Positions 1 to 6,186 of a stretch of 7,666 nucleotides of DNA are shown piece by piece (the stretch's first letter is position 1; each line of letters begins with the position of its first letter). This DNA is from Chloroflexota bacterium (GTDB lineage: Bacteria; Chloroflexota; Limnocylindria; Limnocylindrales; CSP1-4): assembly GCA_013694835.1 (NCBI GenBank), contig JACDBP010000249.1, positions 1-7,666 of the forward strand. The letters are read 5' to 3'. The position numbers were made by a program, and so were the translations under genes. Under the pieces are notes generated by a model. That model saw only the letters and a list, made by a program, of their open reading frames with translations. It did no database searches and was not told where the DNA came from.

Positions 1-234
1 GTCCGGCGCGTCCTGCCGCCGCTGCTGCAGAAGCGGCTCCACAGGATCCTCCGCAGGCCCCTCATCCAGGCCACCTCCGCAAGGGGCGTCGCGGCGCCCA
101 TCGAGCCGGCCCTGGAGGAGCGGCTGCGCGCCGAGTTCGCGCCCGGAGTCATGAGGCTCGCTGAGCTCATCGGACGGCCGGACCTGCCGGCGCTCTGGGG
201 TTACGGCCATGACGAGCCGGCGAGCGCGGCATGA
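1..234 (+). CDS. Sulfotransferase ST1, C-terminal part (5' end outside window)
   Basis: The frame is open from base 1 and ends at TGA 232-234, giving 77 residues. It is assigned by comparison with the next gene: both share a basic segment around LPPL..KR, then PL.QATS, then RLRAE(F/Y)AP..V.RLA(E/D)LI.RPDLPALWGY. This is the C-terminal helix and terminal tryptophan region of the local sulfotransferase family. The 5'-phosphosulfate and 3'-phosphate binding motifs of PAPS lie upstream, outside the window, so catalytic competence cannot be judged. Nine residues follow WGYG, and the stop overlaps the next start as ATGA (231-234), so the two genes are probably translationally coupled. ST1 looks closer to ST2 than to the third paralogue at 3222, which suggests a local tandem duplication. 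By inference it transfers sulfate from PAPS to a glycan hydroxyl. Confidence 0.85.
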   Translation, partial: VRRVLPPLLQKRLHRILRRPLIQATSARGVAAPIEPALEERLRAEFAPGVMRLAELIGRPDLPALWGYGHDEPASAA

Positions 235-1151
235 GCGCGGGAGGGCGCCCGAACCTGTTCATCGTGGGTGCCCCCAAGTGCGGCTCGGGCTCGCTCTGGC
301 GCTACCTCGCGGGCCACCCCCAGGTCTTCATGTCGCCGCTCAAGGAGCCCAATCACTTCGGCTCCGACGTTCGGACGGAGCGGACGGTCAACGAGCGGGC
401 CGACTACCTGGCCCTCTTTCGAGAGGCGGGCGATGCGCCGATCGTCGGCGAGGCCTCGGTGCGCTACCTGCGCTCCCGCGATGCAGCGGCCGAGATCGCT
501 GTCTTTGACCCGGCAGCCCGCATCATCGTGATGGTCCGCGAGCCCGTGGCCCAGATGCGCTCGCTGCACAACCACTTCACGGGCCGCGGCATCGAGGATC
601 TCGAGTTCGAGGTTGCGGTGGAGGCCGGCACGGAACGGTTCCGCGGGCGGGTGACCGGAGCACCCCTGAACCCCGACTTCCTGGACTACCGCCGAGCCGC
701 TCGCTACGCGGAGCAGCTGGAACGCTACCGCGCGGTCTTCCCGCCCGCGCAGATACACGTCATCGTTCAGGAGGAGTTCGCCCGTGACACGCCGGCGGTG
801 TTTCGCGACCTCCTCGGGTTCCTGGGCATCGACGACACGTACCAACCGTCCTTCGAGCGTCACAACGTGGCCCGCCGAGCCCGCAGCCCGAGACTGATGC
901 GCTGGCTGGTCGCCCCGCCGGCGGTCATCGGGCGGATCGGGCGCCGGCTGCTCCCGCCCCTCATCCGGAAGCGCATCTGGCACGACCGGATCCGGACGCC
1001 GCTGTTCCAGGCGACGAGCGTCGCCGAGCCGCCCATGCCGATCGACCCTGACCTGGAGGCTCGCCTGCGGGCCGAGTACGCGCCGGAGGTGGACCGGCTC
1101 GCGGACCTCATCGACCGACCGGATCTGCCCGCTCTCTGGGGCTACCGCTGA
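231..1151 (+). CDS. PAPS-dependent sulfotransferase ST2
   Basis: This 306-residue protein has the size and layout of bacterial single-domain sulfotransferases, which move sulfate from PAPS to an acceptor hydroxyl. The 5'-phosphosulfate loop is at residues 12-22 (VGAPKCGSGSL, catalytic-type Lys16). The 3'-phosphate motif is at 97-113 (RIIVMVREPVAQMRSLH), with Arg103 and Ser111 at the canonical R-x7-S spacing. The C-terminus ends at WGYR, as in the two relatives nearby. No signal peptide or membrane segment is seen, so it should act in the cytoplasm, probably on a lipid-linked or nucleotide-linked glycan. The loop is unusual: the usual Thr-Thr after PKxG is Ser-Gly here. The ATG at 231 overlaps the ST1 stop and lacks a strong ribosome binding site, which fits translational coupling. 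The flippase starts 14 bases after the stop, so the acceptor is likely that locus's glycan. The family is secure; the acceptor is not known. Confidence 0.93.
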   Translation: MSAGGRPNLFIVGAPKCGSGSLWRYLAGHPQVFMSPLKEPNHFGSDVRTERTVNERADYLALFREAGDAPIVGEASVRYLRSRDAAAEIAVFDPAARIIVMVREPVAQMRSLHNHFTGRGIEDLEFEVAVEAGTERFRGRVTGAPLNPDFLDYRRAARYAEQLERYRAVFPPAQIHVIVQEEFARDTPAVFRDLLGFLGIDDTYQPSFERHNVARRARSPRLMRWLVAPPAVIGRIGRRLLPPLIRKRIWHDRIRTPLFQATSVAEPPMPIDPDLEARLRAEYAPEVDRLADLIDRPDLPALWGYR

Positions 1152-1165
1152 CCCGCCACCGCGTC

Positions 1166-2419
1166 GTGGCCGGCACGTTCGGTCTGCGGATCGCGGCCAT
1201 CGGCCTCGGTTTCCTCGCGACGTTCGCGATGGCGCGGCTGCTTGGCGTGGCCGCGTTCGGGGTCTATGCGCTCGTCATCGCCTGGACGACGCTCCTCTCG
1301 ACGCCGGCGATGCTCGGCTTCGAGCGGTTGCTGGTCCGAGAGCTCGCCGCGTTCGAGTCCCGTGATGAGTGGACGCGGATCCGGGGGATCCTGCGCCTCG
1401 CCCAGCGGGTCGTGCTGCCCCTCGCCGTGGCCCTCGCGCTCGCGCTCGCCGGGTTCGGCGCGCTGCTGGGCGATCCACATGGCCTCGGGGCACCGCTGGC
1501 TTTCGCCCTCGGCGCCACGATCGTCCCCCTCACGGTCTTCATCAACGTCCGGCAATCGGCGCTCCAGGGACTCCACCGCGTCGCCCTGAGCTTCGTGCCG
1601 GAGACCCTGATCCGCCCGGGCCTGCTACTGCTGCTGGCGGGTGGTGCGCTGCTGCTGGGGGTCCAGCAGCCGACCGCGCTGCTGGGCGTCAGCCTGGTCG
1701 TCGTCGCGACCGCCGTGGCCCTGGTGGTCAGCGTCGTGCTGCTGCGGCGCCACCTTGGGGCGCGCCGCCACGGACCCTCAGAGGAGCCGCAGGCGTGGCT
1801 TCCGTCGGCGCTGCCGTTGGCCTACCTGGCGACGATCGCCGTCATCGGGGCCCAGGTGGACCTCGTGCTGGTCGGCATCCTGCTGGGGCCCGAGGACGCC
1901 GGCGTGTACGCCGTCGCCGTGCGCGGGGCGGCCATGATCGGCATCCCGCTGACCGTCATCAATGCCACCAGCGCACCCACCTTCGCCCGTCTCTGGGCCC
2001 GCGGCGAGCGCGCCAGGCTCCAGCGCGAGTTGACGCTCACCGTTCGGAGCGCGGTCGCGGTCACCGTCGTCGTGGCCGCTGCGTTCATCGTCTTCGGCGG
2101 GGCCTTCCTTGACCTGTTCGGACCCGGCTTCGAGCGGGGCGCAGGCCCGCTCGTGGTGCTGACCGTGGGTCGGGTGCTCGGCACGGCCGCAGGTCCCACC
2201 GGGACCCTCCTGGCGATGACCGGCCAGGAGCGCGCTGCCGCCCTTGGGGTGACGGTCGGTGTCATCCTCGAGATCGTGCTGGTGCTGGTCCTTGTGCCGC
2301 TGCTCGGGGTGATCGGCGCCGCGTTCGCCAGCAGTGCCGGCATCGTCTTCACCAACGGCGTGCAGAACGTGCTAGTCCGCCGCCGGCTCGGACTGCGGAC
2401 CAACGTCCTCGGCATCTGA
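1166..2419 (+). CDS. Wzx-type polysaccharide flippase / oligosaccharide transporter (MOP superfamily)
   Basis: This 417-residue protein is strongly hydrophobic and has about twelve predicted membrane segments, for example near residues 7-27, 31-52, 82-100, 106-126, 147-164, 168-191, 213-239, 292-315 and two at 355-405. The N-terminal part (TFGLRI..., then ARLLGVAAFGVYAL) is the typical opening of Wzx/RfbX polysaccharide transport proteins. These move undecaprenyl-diphosphate-linked repeat units from the cytoplasmic to the outer face of the inner membrane. The length is at the short end for the family. The start chosen is GTG 1166, the only usual start codon close to the first membrane segment. 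There is no ATG, GTG or TTG nearby upstream in frame and no clear ribosome binding site, so the exact start is uncertain. It lies 14 bases after ST2 and is probably in its operon. It is convergent with the gene ending at 2445; the 25 bases between hold no recognisable terminator hairpin. Confidence 0.9.
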   Translation: MAGTFGLRIAAIGLGFLATFAMARLLGVAAFGVYALVIAWTTLLSTPAMLGFERLLVRELAAFESRDEWTRIRGILRLAQRVVLPLAVALALALAGFGALLGDPHGLGAPLAFALGATIVPLTVFINVRQSALQGLHRVALSFVPETLIRPGLLLLLAGGALLLGVQQPTALLGVSLVVVATAVALVVSVVLLRRHLGARRHGPSEEPQAWLPSALPLAYLATIAVIGAQVDLVLVGILLGPEDAGVYAVAVRGAAMIGIPLTVINATSAPTFARLWARGERARLQRELTLTVRSAVAVTVVVAAAFIVFGGAFLDLFGPGFERGAGPLVVLTVGRVLGTAAGPTGTLLAMTGQERAAALGVTVGVILEIVLVLVLVPLLGVIGAAFASSAGIVFTNGVQNVLVRRRLGLRTNVLGI

Positions 2420-2444
2420 GGCGGCGCTCCCGGCGGTCGTGCGG

Positions 2445-3134
2445 TCAGTCGAAGGTGTACCCGTGGAGCTCGATCTCGGCCGCGAAGGCACGAGCCACGA
2501 GGTCGCGCTGCTCCGGGGAATAGGCCTCCTGGTAGGGCGGCCGCTCGACGGGCGCACTCGCCTTGGCGCGGAACGCGAGCGGCGGCTCGAACGGCAGACC
2601 GAGCTGCGCCAGGACCTCCGACAGCCCCTCGTCCAGCCGTTCGTAGGGAATCACGCGGTCGACGATGATGCGGCGTGGATCCTTCGGTTCCGTGTACAGC
2701 GAGTGGTCGATCGGAAAGTGTCGTGTTCGCAGGAACGCATCGAAGGGCATCAGCTGGCCGGTCCGGGCGCGAACCGATCGGTACCGCGAGAGCGTCTTGT
2801 CCCAGGGGTTTCGCTCCACTGCGAAGGTGAAGGAATGCTCCCAAGCCCCACGTGGCAGCCGCGCCCGGATGAGTGCGGCGGGCATGTGGTTGTAGAACCG
2901 ACGGGCGGCGAGCAGGTCCCGCAGCGCTCCGCCGGCGGGCAGGCCGGCGCGCAGCTCGGCGATCGGCAGGAACCGGCCGGCGTGGTTGCGCGCCTCGTGG
3001 CCACGTTCGGGCGGCTCGACCGGCGTCACCACGTCATCCGGCCCGACCGATCCGGACAGCAGCACCTCGATGCTGGTCCCGGCGGTCTTCTGGGTCTTGA
3101 CGAAGACGAACCCGTGGCGTTGGGAGTAGATCAT
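2445..3134 (-). CDS. Small sulfotransferase ST4 (Sulfotransfer_2-like)
   Basis: This 229-residue minus-strand protein has a PAPS loop at residues 10-23 (VFVKTQKTAGTSIE, Lys16) and a 3'-phosphate motif at 102-119 (FTFAVERNPWDKTLSRYR) with Arg108 and Ser116 at R-x7-S spacing. KTxKTAGTS with RNPWD resembles the Sulfotransfer_2 group of carbohydrate sulfotransferases, not the GAPKCG group of its neighbours, so it is a separate lineage and not a copy of ST1-ST3. A conserved-looking YNHMPA lies at 81-86 and the protein ends in GYTFD. The frame stays open far upstream, but that part is antisense to ST3. The ATG at 3134 comes just before the first beta strand and matches the usual short N-terminus; no clear ribosome binding site is seen. 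It is cytoplasmic by absence of signal or membrane segments. The acceptor is unknown; by context it is the same surface glycan. Confidence 0.88.
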   Translation of the reverse strand: MIYSQRHGFVFVKTQKTAGTSIEVLLSGSVGPDDVVTPVEPPERGHEARNHAGRFLPIAELRAGLPAGGALRDLLAARRFYNHMPAALIRARLPRGAWEHSFTFAVERNPWDKTLSRYRSVRARTGQLMPFDAFLRTRHFPIDHSLYTEPKDPRRIIVDRVIPYERLDEGLSEVLAQLGLPFEPPLAFRAKASAPVERPPYQEAYSPEQRDLVARAFAAEIELHGYTFD

Positions 3135-3162
3135 CGGCGGTCCGTTTTCGGCTTCGGGACGG

Positions 3163-3179
3163 CGTCGTCGCGGACGACG
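3163..3179. repeat. Short inverted repeat in the ST4-ST3 divergent intergenic region
   Basis: The arms CGTCGTC (3163-3169) and GACGACG (3173-3179) pair perfectly around a 3-base GCG loop. After one mismatch two further pairs extend the stem (3160-3161 with 3181-3182). It lies in the 87-base gap between two divergent sulfotransferase starts, upstream of both. It could be an operator or a structured leader of the ST4 transcript. In DNA this GC-rich a chance hairpin is also quite possible. Confidence 0.3.
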
Positions 3180-3209
3180 GCGCTTGGACGGGCGCGACCT
3201 CAGCCGGGG

Positions 3210-3215
3210 TATCGT
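3210..3215 (+). promoter_or_regulatory. Possible -10 element for ST3 (TATCGT), perhaps bidirectional
   Basis: TATCGT ends six bases before the ST3 ATG at 3222, which would place transcription start at or next to the start codon, giving a leaderless mRNA. The only -35-like hexamer, TTGGAC at 3184-3189, is 20 bases away, longer than the usual 16-18. The same bases read on the other strand give TACGAT (3216-3211), which keeps the T-A-x-x-A-T pattern and could serve ST4 with a leader of about 70 bases. This is inferred from hexamer resemblance only. Confidence 0.25.
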
Positions 3216-3221
3216 AGCCAC

Positions 3222-4250
3222 ATGGCTGACCACGACCCCGCCGCAACCAGGCAGAAGCGGCCCGGCTTCTTCCTCGTCGGTGCGCCGAAGTGCGGCACGA
3301 CGGCCATGCACGAGTACCTCGGCGCGCATCCCGAGGTGTTCATGCCCCGGCGCAAGGAGCCGCATCACTTCGGCAGCGACATCCGGTCGCCGCGCTTCGT
3401 GAACGACCGCGACGCCTATCTCGCCCTGTTCGACGGTGTGACGACCGAGCGGGCGGTCGGCGAGGCGTCGGTCTTCTACCTCTTCTCGCAGACCGCGGCG
3501 GCGGAGATCGCCGCCTTCGAGCCGCGGGCGCGCATCCTGATGATGCTCCGTGATCCGGTCGAGCTGCTCCGCTCGCTCCACACCCACAACGTGGCCAACG
3601 GGATCGAGGACATCACGGACATGGGAGTGGCGCTCGACGCCGGCATCGACCGGTTCCGGGGGCGCGTCGTCGGCCGGCCGGCCATCCCCGAGTTCCTCGA
3701 TTACCTTGGCATCGGCCACCTGGCGGACCAGGTCGCGCGGTTCCAGGCAGCCTTTTCCCCGGAGCAGATCCACTACGTCATCTACGACGACTTCGCACAG
3801 GACCCGGCGGGGGCATACGAGGGGATCCTGAGGTTCCTCGGCGTCGACCCGACCTTCCGCCCGTCGTTCGAGCGGGTAAACGCGGCCCGCCGGTCCCGCA
3901 GCCCGCTGCTCGCCCGCTGGCTCCACGCACCACCCATCGGCCTGCAGCGCGTAGTTCGGGCCGCCGTCCCGGGACGCGTCCGGCACCGGTTGTGGCACCA
4001 GGGCGTCAGGCGCGCCATCTCCCGCGCGAATACGCAGCAGGCGCCATCACCGCCCATGTCGCCGCAGGTGCGCGAGCGCCTGCGTCGCGAGTACGCCTCC
4101 GACGTGCGCCGGCTCGCGGAGCTCATCGGGCGGCCCGACATCGTCCGGCGATGGGGATACGAAGAGGTCCCGCTGGAGGCCGCGGCTACCGGGCGCACCC
4201 GAGCCGCCTCGGCAGCTGATCGCCCTGGGCAGCCGATCGTCGGAGGCTAG
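3222..4250 (+). CDS. PAPS-dependent sulfotransferase ST3
   Basis: This 342-residue protein is a paralogue of ST2 along its whole length. The PAPS 5'-phosphosulfate loop is at residues 19-29 (VGAPKCGTTAM, Lys23) with the canonical Thr-Thr, followed by a shared FMPRRKEPHHFGSDIR block at 40-55. The 3'-phosphate motif is at 104-120 (RILMMLRDPVELLRSLH), with Arg110 and Ser118 at R-x7-S spacing. The core ends in WGY near residue 313, like ST1 and ST2. About 29 further Ala/Arg/Gly-rich residues follow, with no counterpart in ST2. The frame is open far upstream, but that region is antisense to ST4; ATG 3222 is chosen because it precedes the first strand by about 15 residues and has a -10-like TATCGT just upstream. 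It is not linked to the ST1-ST2-flippase operon, since ST4 lies between in the opposite direction. It converges on rmd, and the two stops share CTAG 4247-4250. Sulfation of the locus glycan is inferred. Confidence 0.93.
   Translation: MADHDPAATRQKRPGFFLVGAPKCGTTAMHEYLGAHPEVFMPRRKEPHHFGSDIRSPRFVNDRDAYLALFDGVTTERAVGEASVFYLFSQTAAAEIAAFEPRARILMMLRDPVELLRSLHTHNVANGIEDITDMGVALDAGIDRFRGRVVGRPAIPEFLDYLGIGHLADQVARFQAAFSPEQIHYVIYDDFAQDPAGAYEGILRFLGVDPTFRPSFERVNAARRSRSPLLARWLHAPPIGLQRVVRAAVPGRVRHRLWHQGVRRAISRANTQQAPSPPMSPQVRERLRREYASDVRRLAELIGRPDIVRRWGYEEVPLEAAATGRTRAASAADRPGQPIVGG
4247..4250. other. Shared palindromic CTAG: stop codons of two convergent genes
   Basis: The ST3 stop is TAG at 4248-4250 on the plus strand. 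The rmd stop is TAG on the minus strand, the complement of 4247-4249. The palindrome CTAG therefore ends both convergent genes with a 4-base overlap and leaves no untranslated spacer. Any transcription terminator for either gene must lie inside the other's coding sequence. Confidence 0.9.
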
Positions 4251-5179
4251 CCCTTCGGTGGGTCCGGCGTCGGCTCCGCGGTCGCCCAGATGTCGGCGAG
4301 CGTCTCCGAGAAGTCACGCTCCGGCTGCCAGCCGGTTAGCGCGGTCAGCGCCGACGCATCGCCGTAGATGTTCGGCGGGTCGTCAGGGCGGACGAGGGCG
4401 GGATCCACCTCGAACTCGATCGGCACGCCCGAGAGCCGGATGAACCCCTCCAGGATCGAGCGGATGGAAACGGACCGCCCGCGTGCCACGTTGAGGACCG
4501 ACGCCCCCGGGGCGGCGGAACCGCCACCGACGTGCTCCAGCAGCAGCCGGTAGGCGCGGACGACGTCACGAACGTCGGTGAAGTCACGGCAGACGTCCAG
4601 GTTGCCGACACGGACGCGCTTTGATGGACCGTTCCGCACCACTGCCATGACGCGGGAGGCAAGCGCCGGTACCACGAAGACCGGACGCTGCCCGGGTCCT
4701 GTGTGGTTGAACGACCGCGTCACCGCCACCGGTAGCGGCAGGTCCGTGGCCGCGCGGACCGCGACGGCCTCCTGGGCGACCTTGGAGATGGCGTACGGCG
4801 TGCGCGGCATGAGTGGGGCGGCCTCGTCGATGGGCAGCGCGTCGGGCCGCGGCGCACCGTAGACCTCCGACGAGCCGGAGACCAGGAGGCCCGGCCGCTG
4901 GCCGGTCTGACGCAGCGCCTCCACCAGGTCCAGCGTGCCACCGACCGTGACACGGAAGGCGTTCGCCGGATCATCCGCGGCGTCCGGGGCATAGGCCACC
5001 GCGGCAAGGTGGGCGATGGCGTCCGGACGGACGTGCTCCAGGGTCCTGACCCACGCCGCCCGGTCCGTGACGTCGAGCGCCTCGGTCGACGGGCCGGCCA
5101 CCTCGTGCCCGGCCGCTTCAAGCTCGCTCGTCAGCCATCGCCCGACGAACCCGCCGGCGCCGGTGACGAGCACCCTCAT
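4247..5179 (-). CDS. rmd: GDP-4-keto-6-deoxy-D-mannose reductase (GDP-D-rhamnose synthesis)
   Basis: This 310-residue extended short-chain dehydrogenase/reductase is predicted to reduce the 4-keto group of GDP-4-keto-6-deoxy-D-mannose, the GMD product, to give GDP-D-rhamnose using NAD(P)H. The Rossmann motif TGAGGFVG is at residues 6-13, SSEVYG at 103-108, and the catalytic Tyr129-x3-Lys133 in YAISK. SFNHTGPGQ at 156-164 and VGNLDVCRDFTDVRDVVRAY at 191-210 are highly characteristic of the RMD family. They argue against GDP-fucose synthase, which acts as both epimerase and reductase. ATG 5179 sits directly before the first strand and overlaps the gmd stop as ATGA (5176-5179), so the genes are coupled. 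The C-terminal tail (PTPDPPKG) is short and disordered-looking. A reductase of opposite stereochemistry giving GDP-6-deoxy-D-talose is the main alternative; sequence motifs favour RMD but do not prove product stereochemistry. Confidence 0.92.
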   Translation of the reverse strand: MRVLVTGAGGFVGRWLTSELEAAGHEVAGPSTEALDVTDRAAWVRTLEHVRPDAIAHLAAVAYAPDAADDPANAFRVTVGGTLDLVEALRQTGQRPGLLVSGSSEVYGAPRPDALPIDEAAPLMPRTPYAISKVAQEAVAVRAATDLPLPVAVTRSFNHTGPGQRPVFVVPALASRVMAVVRNGPSKRVRVGNLDVCRDFTDVRDVVRAYRLLLEHVGGGSAAPGASVLNVARGRSVSIRSILEGFIRLSGVPIEFEVDPALVRPDDPPNIYGDASALTALTGWQPERDFSETLADIWATAEPTPDPPKG

Positions 5180-6186
5180 CGGGCGATGGCGTCCTGCGAG
5201 CCGGGGATCATGCCGGCGCGACCGAGCACGCGGTAGCGCTCCAGGTCCGCGTCGACCATCATCCGCACCAGCTGCTCGAAGCTCACCCTGGGCGTCCAGC
5301 CGAGCTCCGTACGCGCGAGTGTGGCGTCGCCCAACAGCTGGTCGACCTCGGCGGGTCGGAAGAGGTCCTCGTCGGTGCGCACGAACTCCTGGTAGTCCAG
5401 CCCGACGTGCTCGAAGGCCACGTGGCACAGCTCGCGTACGGTATGAGCCTTGCCGGTGGCGATGACGTAGTCCCTGGCCTCGTCGCCCTGGAGCATCCTC
5501 CACATCGCATCGACGTAGTCGCCGGCGAACCCCCAATCCCGCCGCGCGTCGAGGTTGCCCAGCGGCACTTCGTCCGCGAAGCCGAGCTTGATGCGCGCCA
5601 CGGCGTCCGTGATCTTGCGGGACACGAACTCGAGGCCGCGTCGGGGCGACTCGTGATTGAACAGGATCCCGGAGACCGCGAAGATGTCGTACGACTCGCG
5701 ATAGTTGACGGTCAGGTAGTGGCCGTACGCCTTGGCGACACCGTACGGGCTCCGGGGGTGGAACGGGGTCAACTCGTTCTGCGGCACCTCGCGGACCTTG
5801 CCGAACATCTCGGAGGACGATGCCTGGTAGAAGCGGATCGTCGGATCGACCTGGCGGATCGCCTCCAGCATGCGGGTCACGCCGAGCGCCGTGAACTCGC
5901 CGGTCAGCACCGGCTGGTTCCAGGATGTCGGCACGAAGCTCTGGGCGGCCAGGTTGTAGACCTCGGCGGGACGCTCGCTCAGCATCGCCGCCACGATCGA
6001 CGCCTGGTCGAGCAGGTCACCCTGGACCAGCTTGACCTTGCCCGCCAGGTGGGCGATCCGCTCGTGGTGGTCGGTGGAGGATCGACGCGTCATGCCAACG
6101 ACGCGGTAGCCCTTCTCAAGCAGCAGCTCGGCAAGATACGAGCCGTCCTGACCCGTGATGCCGGTGATCAGCGCGGTTCGATCCAT
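5176..6186 (-). CDS. gmd: GDP-mannose 4,6-dehydratase
   Basis: This 336-residue enzyme converts GDP-D-mannose to GDP-4-keto-6-deoxy-D-mannose in the cytoplasm, the common step to GDP-D-rhamnose, GDP-L-fucose and GDP-perosamine. The NADP-binding GITGQDG is at residues 9-15, with RRSS at 34-37 for the NADP 2'-phosphate. ASSSEMFG at 122-129 supplies Glu126 and a Ser where E. coli GMD has the catalytic Thr. Catalytic Tyr148-x3-Lys152 lies in YGVAK. The family signatures GILFNHESPRRG (173-184) and GNLDARRDWGFAGDYVDAMW (210-229) are intact. The length is that of the shorter bacterial GMDs. The ATG at 6186 lies 19 bases inside the end of the upstream glycosyltransferase gene, and the stop overlaps rmd, so all three should be cotranscribed. 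No fucose synthase or aminotransferase is present in the window, which with rmd adjacent points to GDP-D-rhamnose. The identification is secure. Confidence 0.97.
   Translation of the reverse strand: MDRTALITGITGQDGSYLAELLLEKGYRVVGMTRRSSTDHHERIAHLAGKVKLVQGDLLDQASIVAAMLSERPAEVYNLAAQSFVPTSWNQPVLTGEFTALGVTRMLEAIRQVDPTIRFYQASSSEMFGKVREVPQNELTPFHPRSPYGVAKAYGHYLTVNYRESYDIFAVSGILFNHESPRRGLEFVSRKITDAVARIKLGFADEVPLGNLDARRDWGFAGDYVDAMWRMLQGDEARDYVIATGKAHTVRELCHVAFEHVGLDYQEFVRTDEDLFRPAEVDQLLGDATLARTELGWTPRVSFEQLVRMMVDADLERYRVLGRAGMIPGSQDAIAR

Noticed and set aside
201..983. 260-residue minus-strand open frame opposite ST1/ST2
   Set aside because: It is a shadow of ST2 with no motifs and an Arg/Ala/Gly-rich composition.
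2420..2444. Terminator between the convergent flippase and ST4 genes
   Set aside because: The 25 GC-rich bases form no clear stem and have no T-run on either strand.
1822..2844. 340-residue minus-strand open frame across the flippase end and ST4
   Set aside because: Composition is Ser/Thr/Pro/Arg-rich, typical of a GC-rich shadow frame, and both overlapped genes have strong family evidence.
2439..3221. Long plus-strand frame open upstream of and in frame with ST3, as if ST3 were a 603-residue fusion
   Set aside because: The upstream 260 residues are low-complexity, Arg/Gly-rich and antisense to ST4, which has clear PAPS motifs. ST3 begins naturally at ATG 3222 with a family-like N-terminus.
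3135..3998. Minus-strand extension of ST4 to 517 residues
   Set aside because: The added region is the antisense of ST3 and shows no family features; ST4 has a good ATG at 3134 directly before its first strand.
4247..5179. rmd read as GDP-L-fucose synthase
   Set aside because: The FNHTGPGQ and RDFTDVRD signatures are those of RMD, and the fucose synthase epimerase motifs are not seen.
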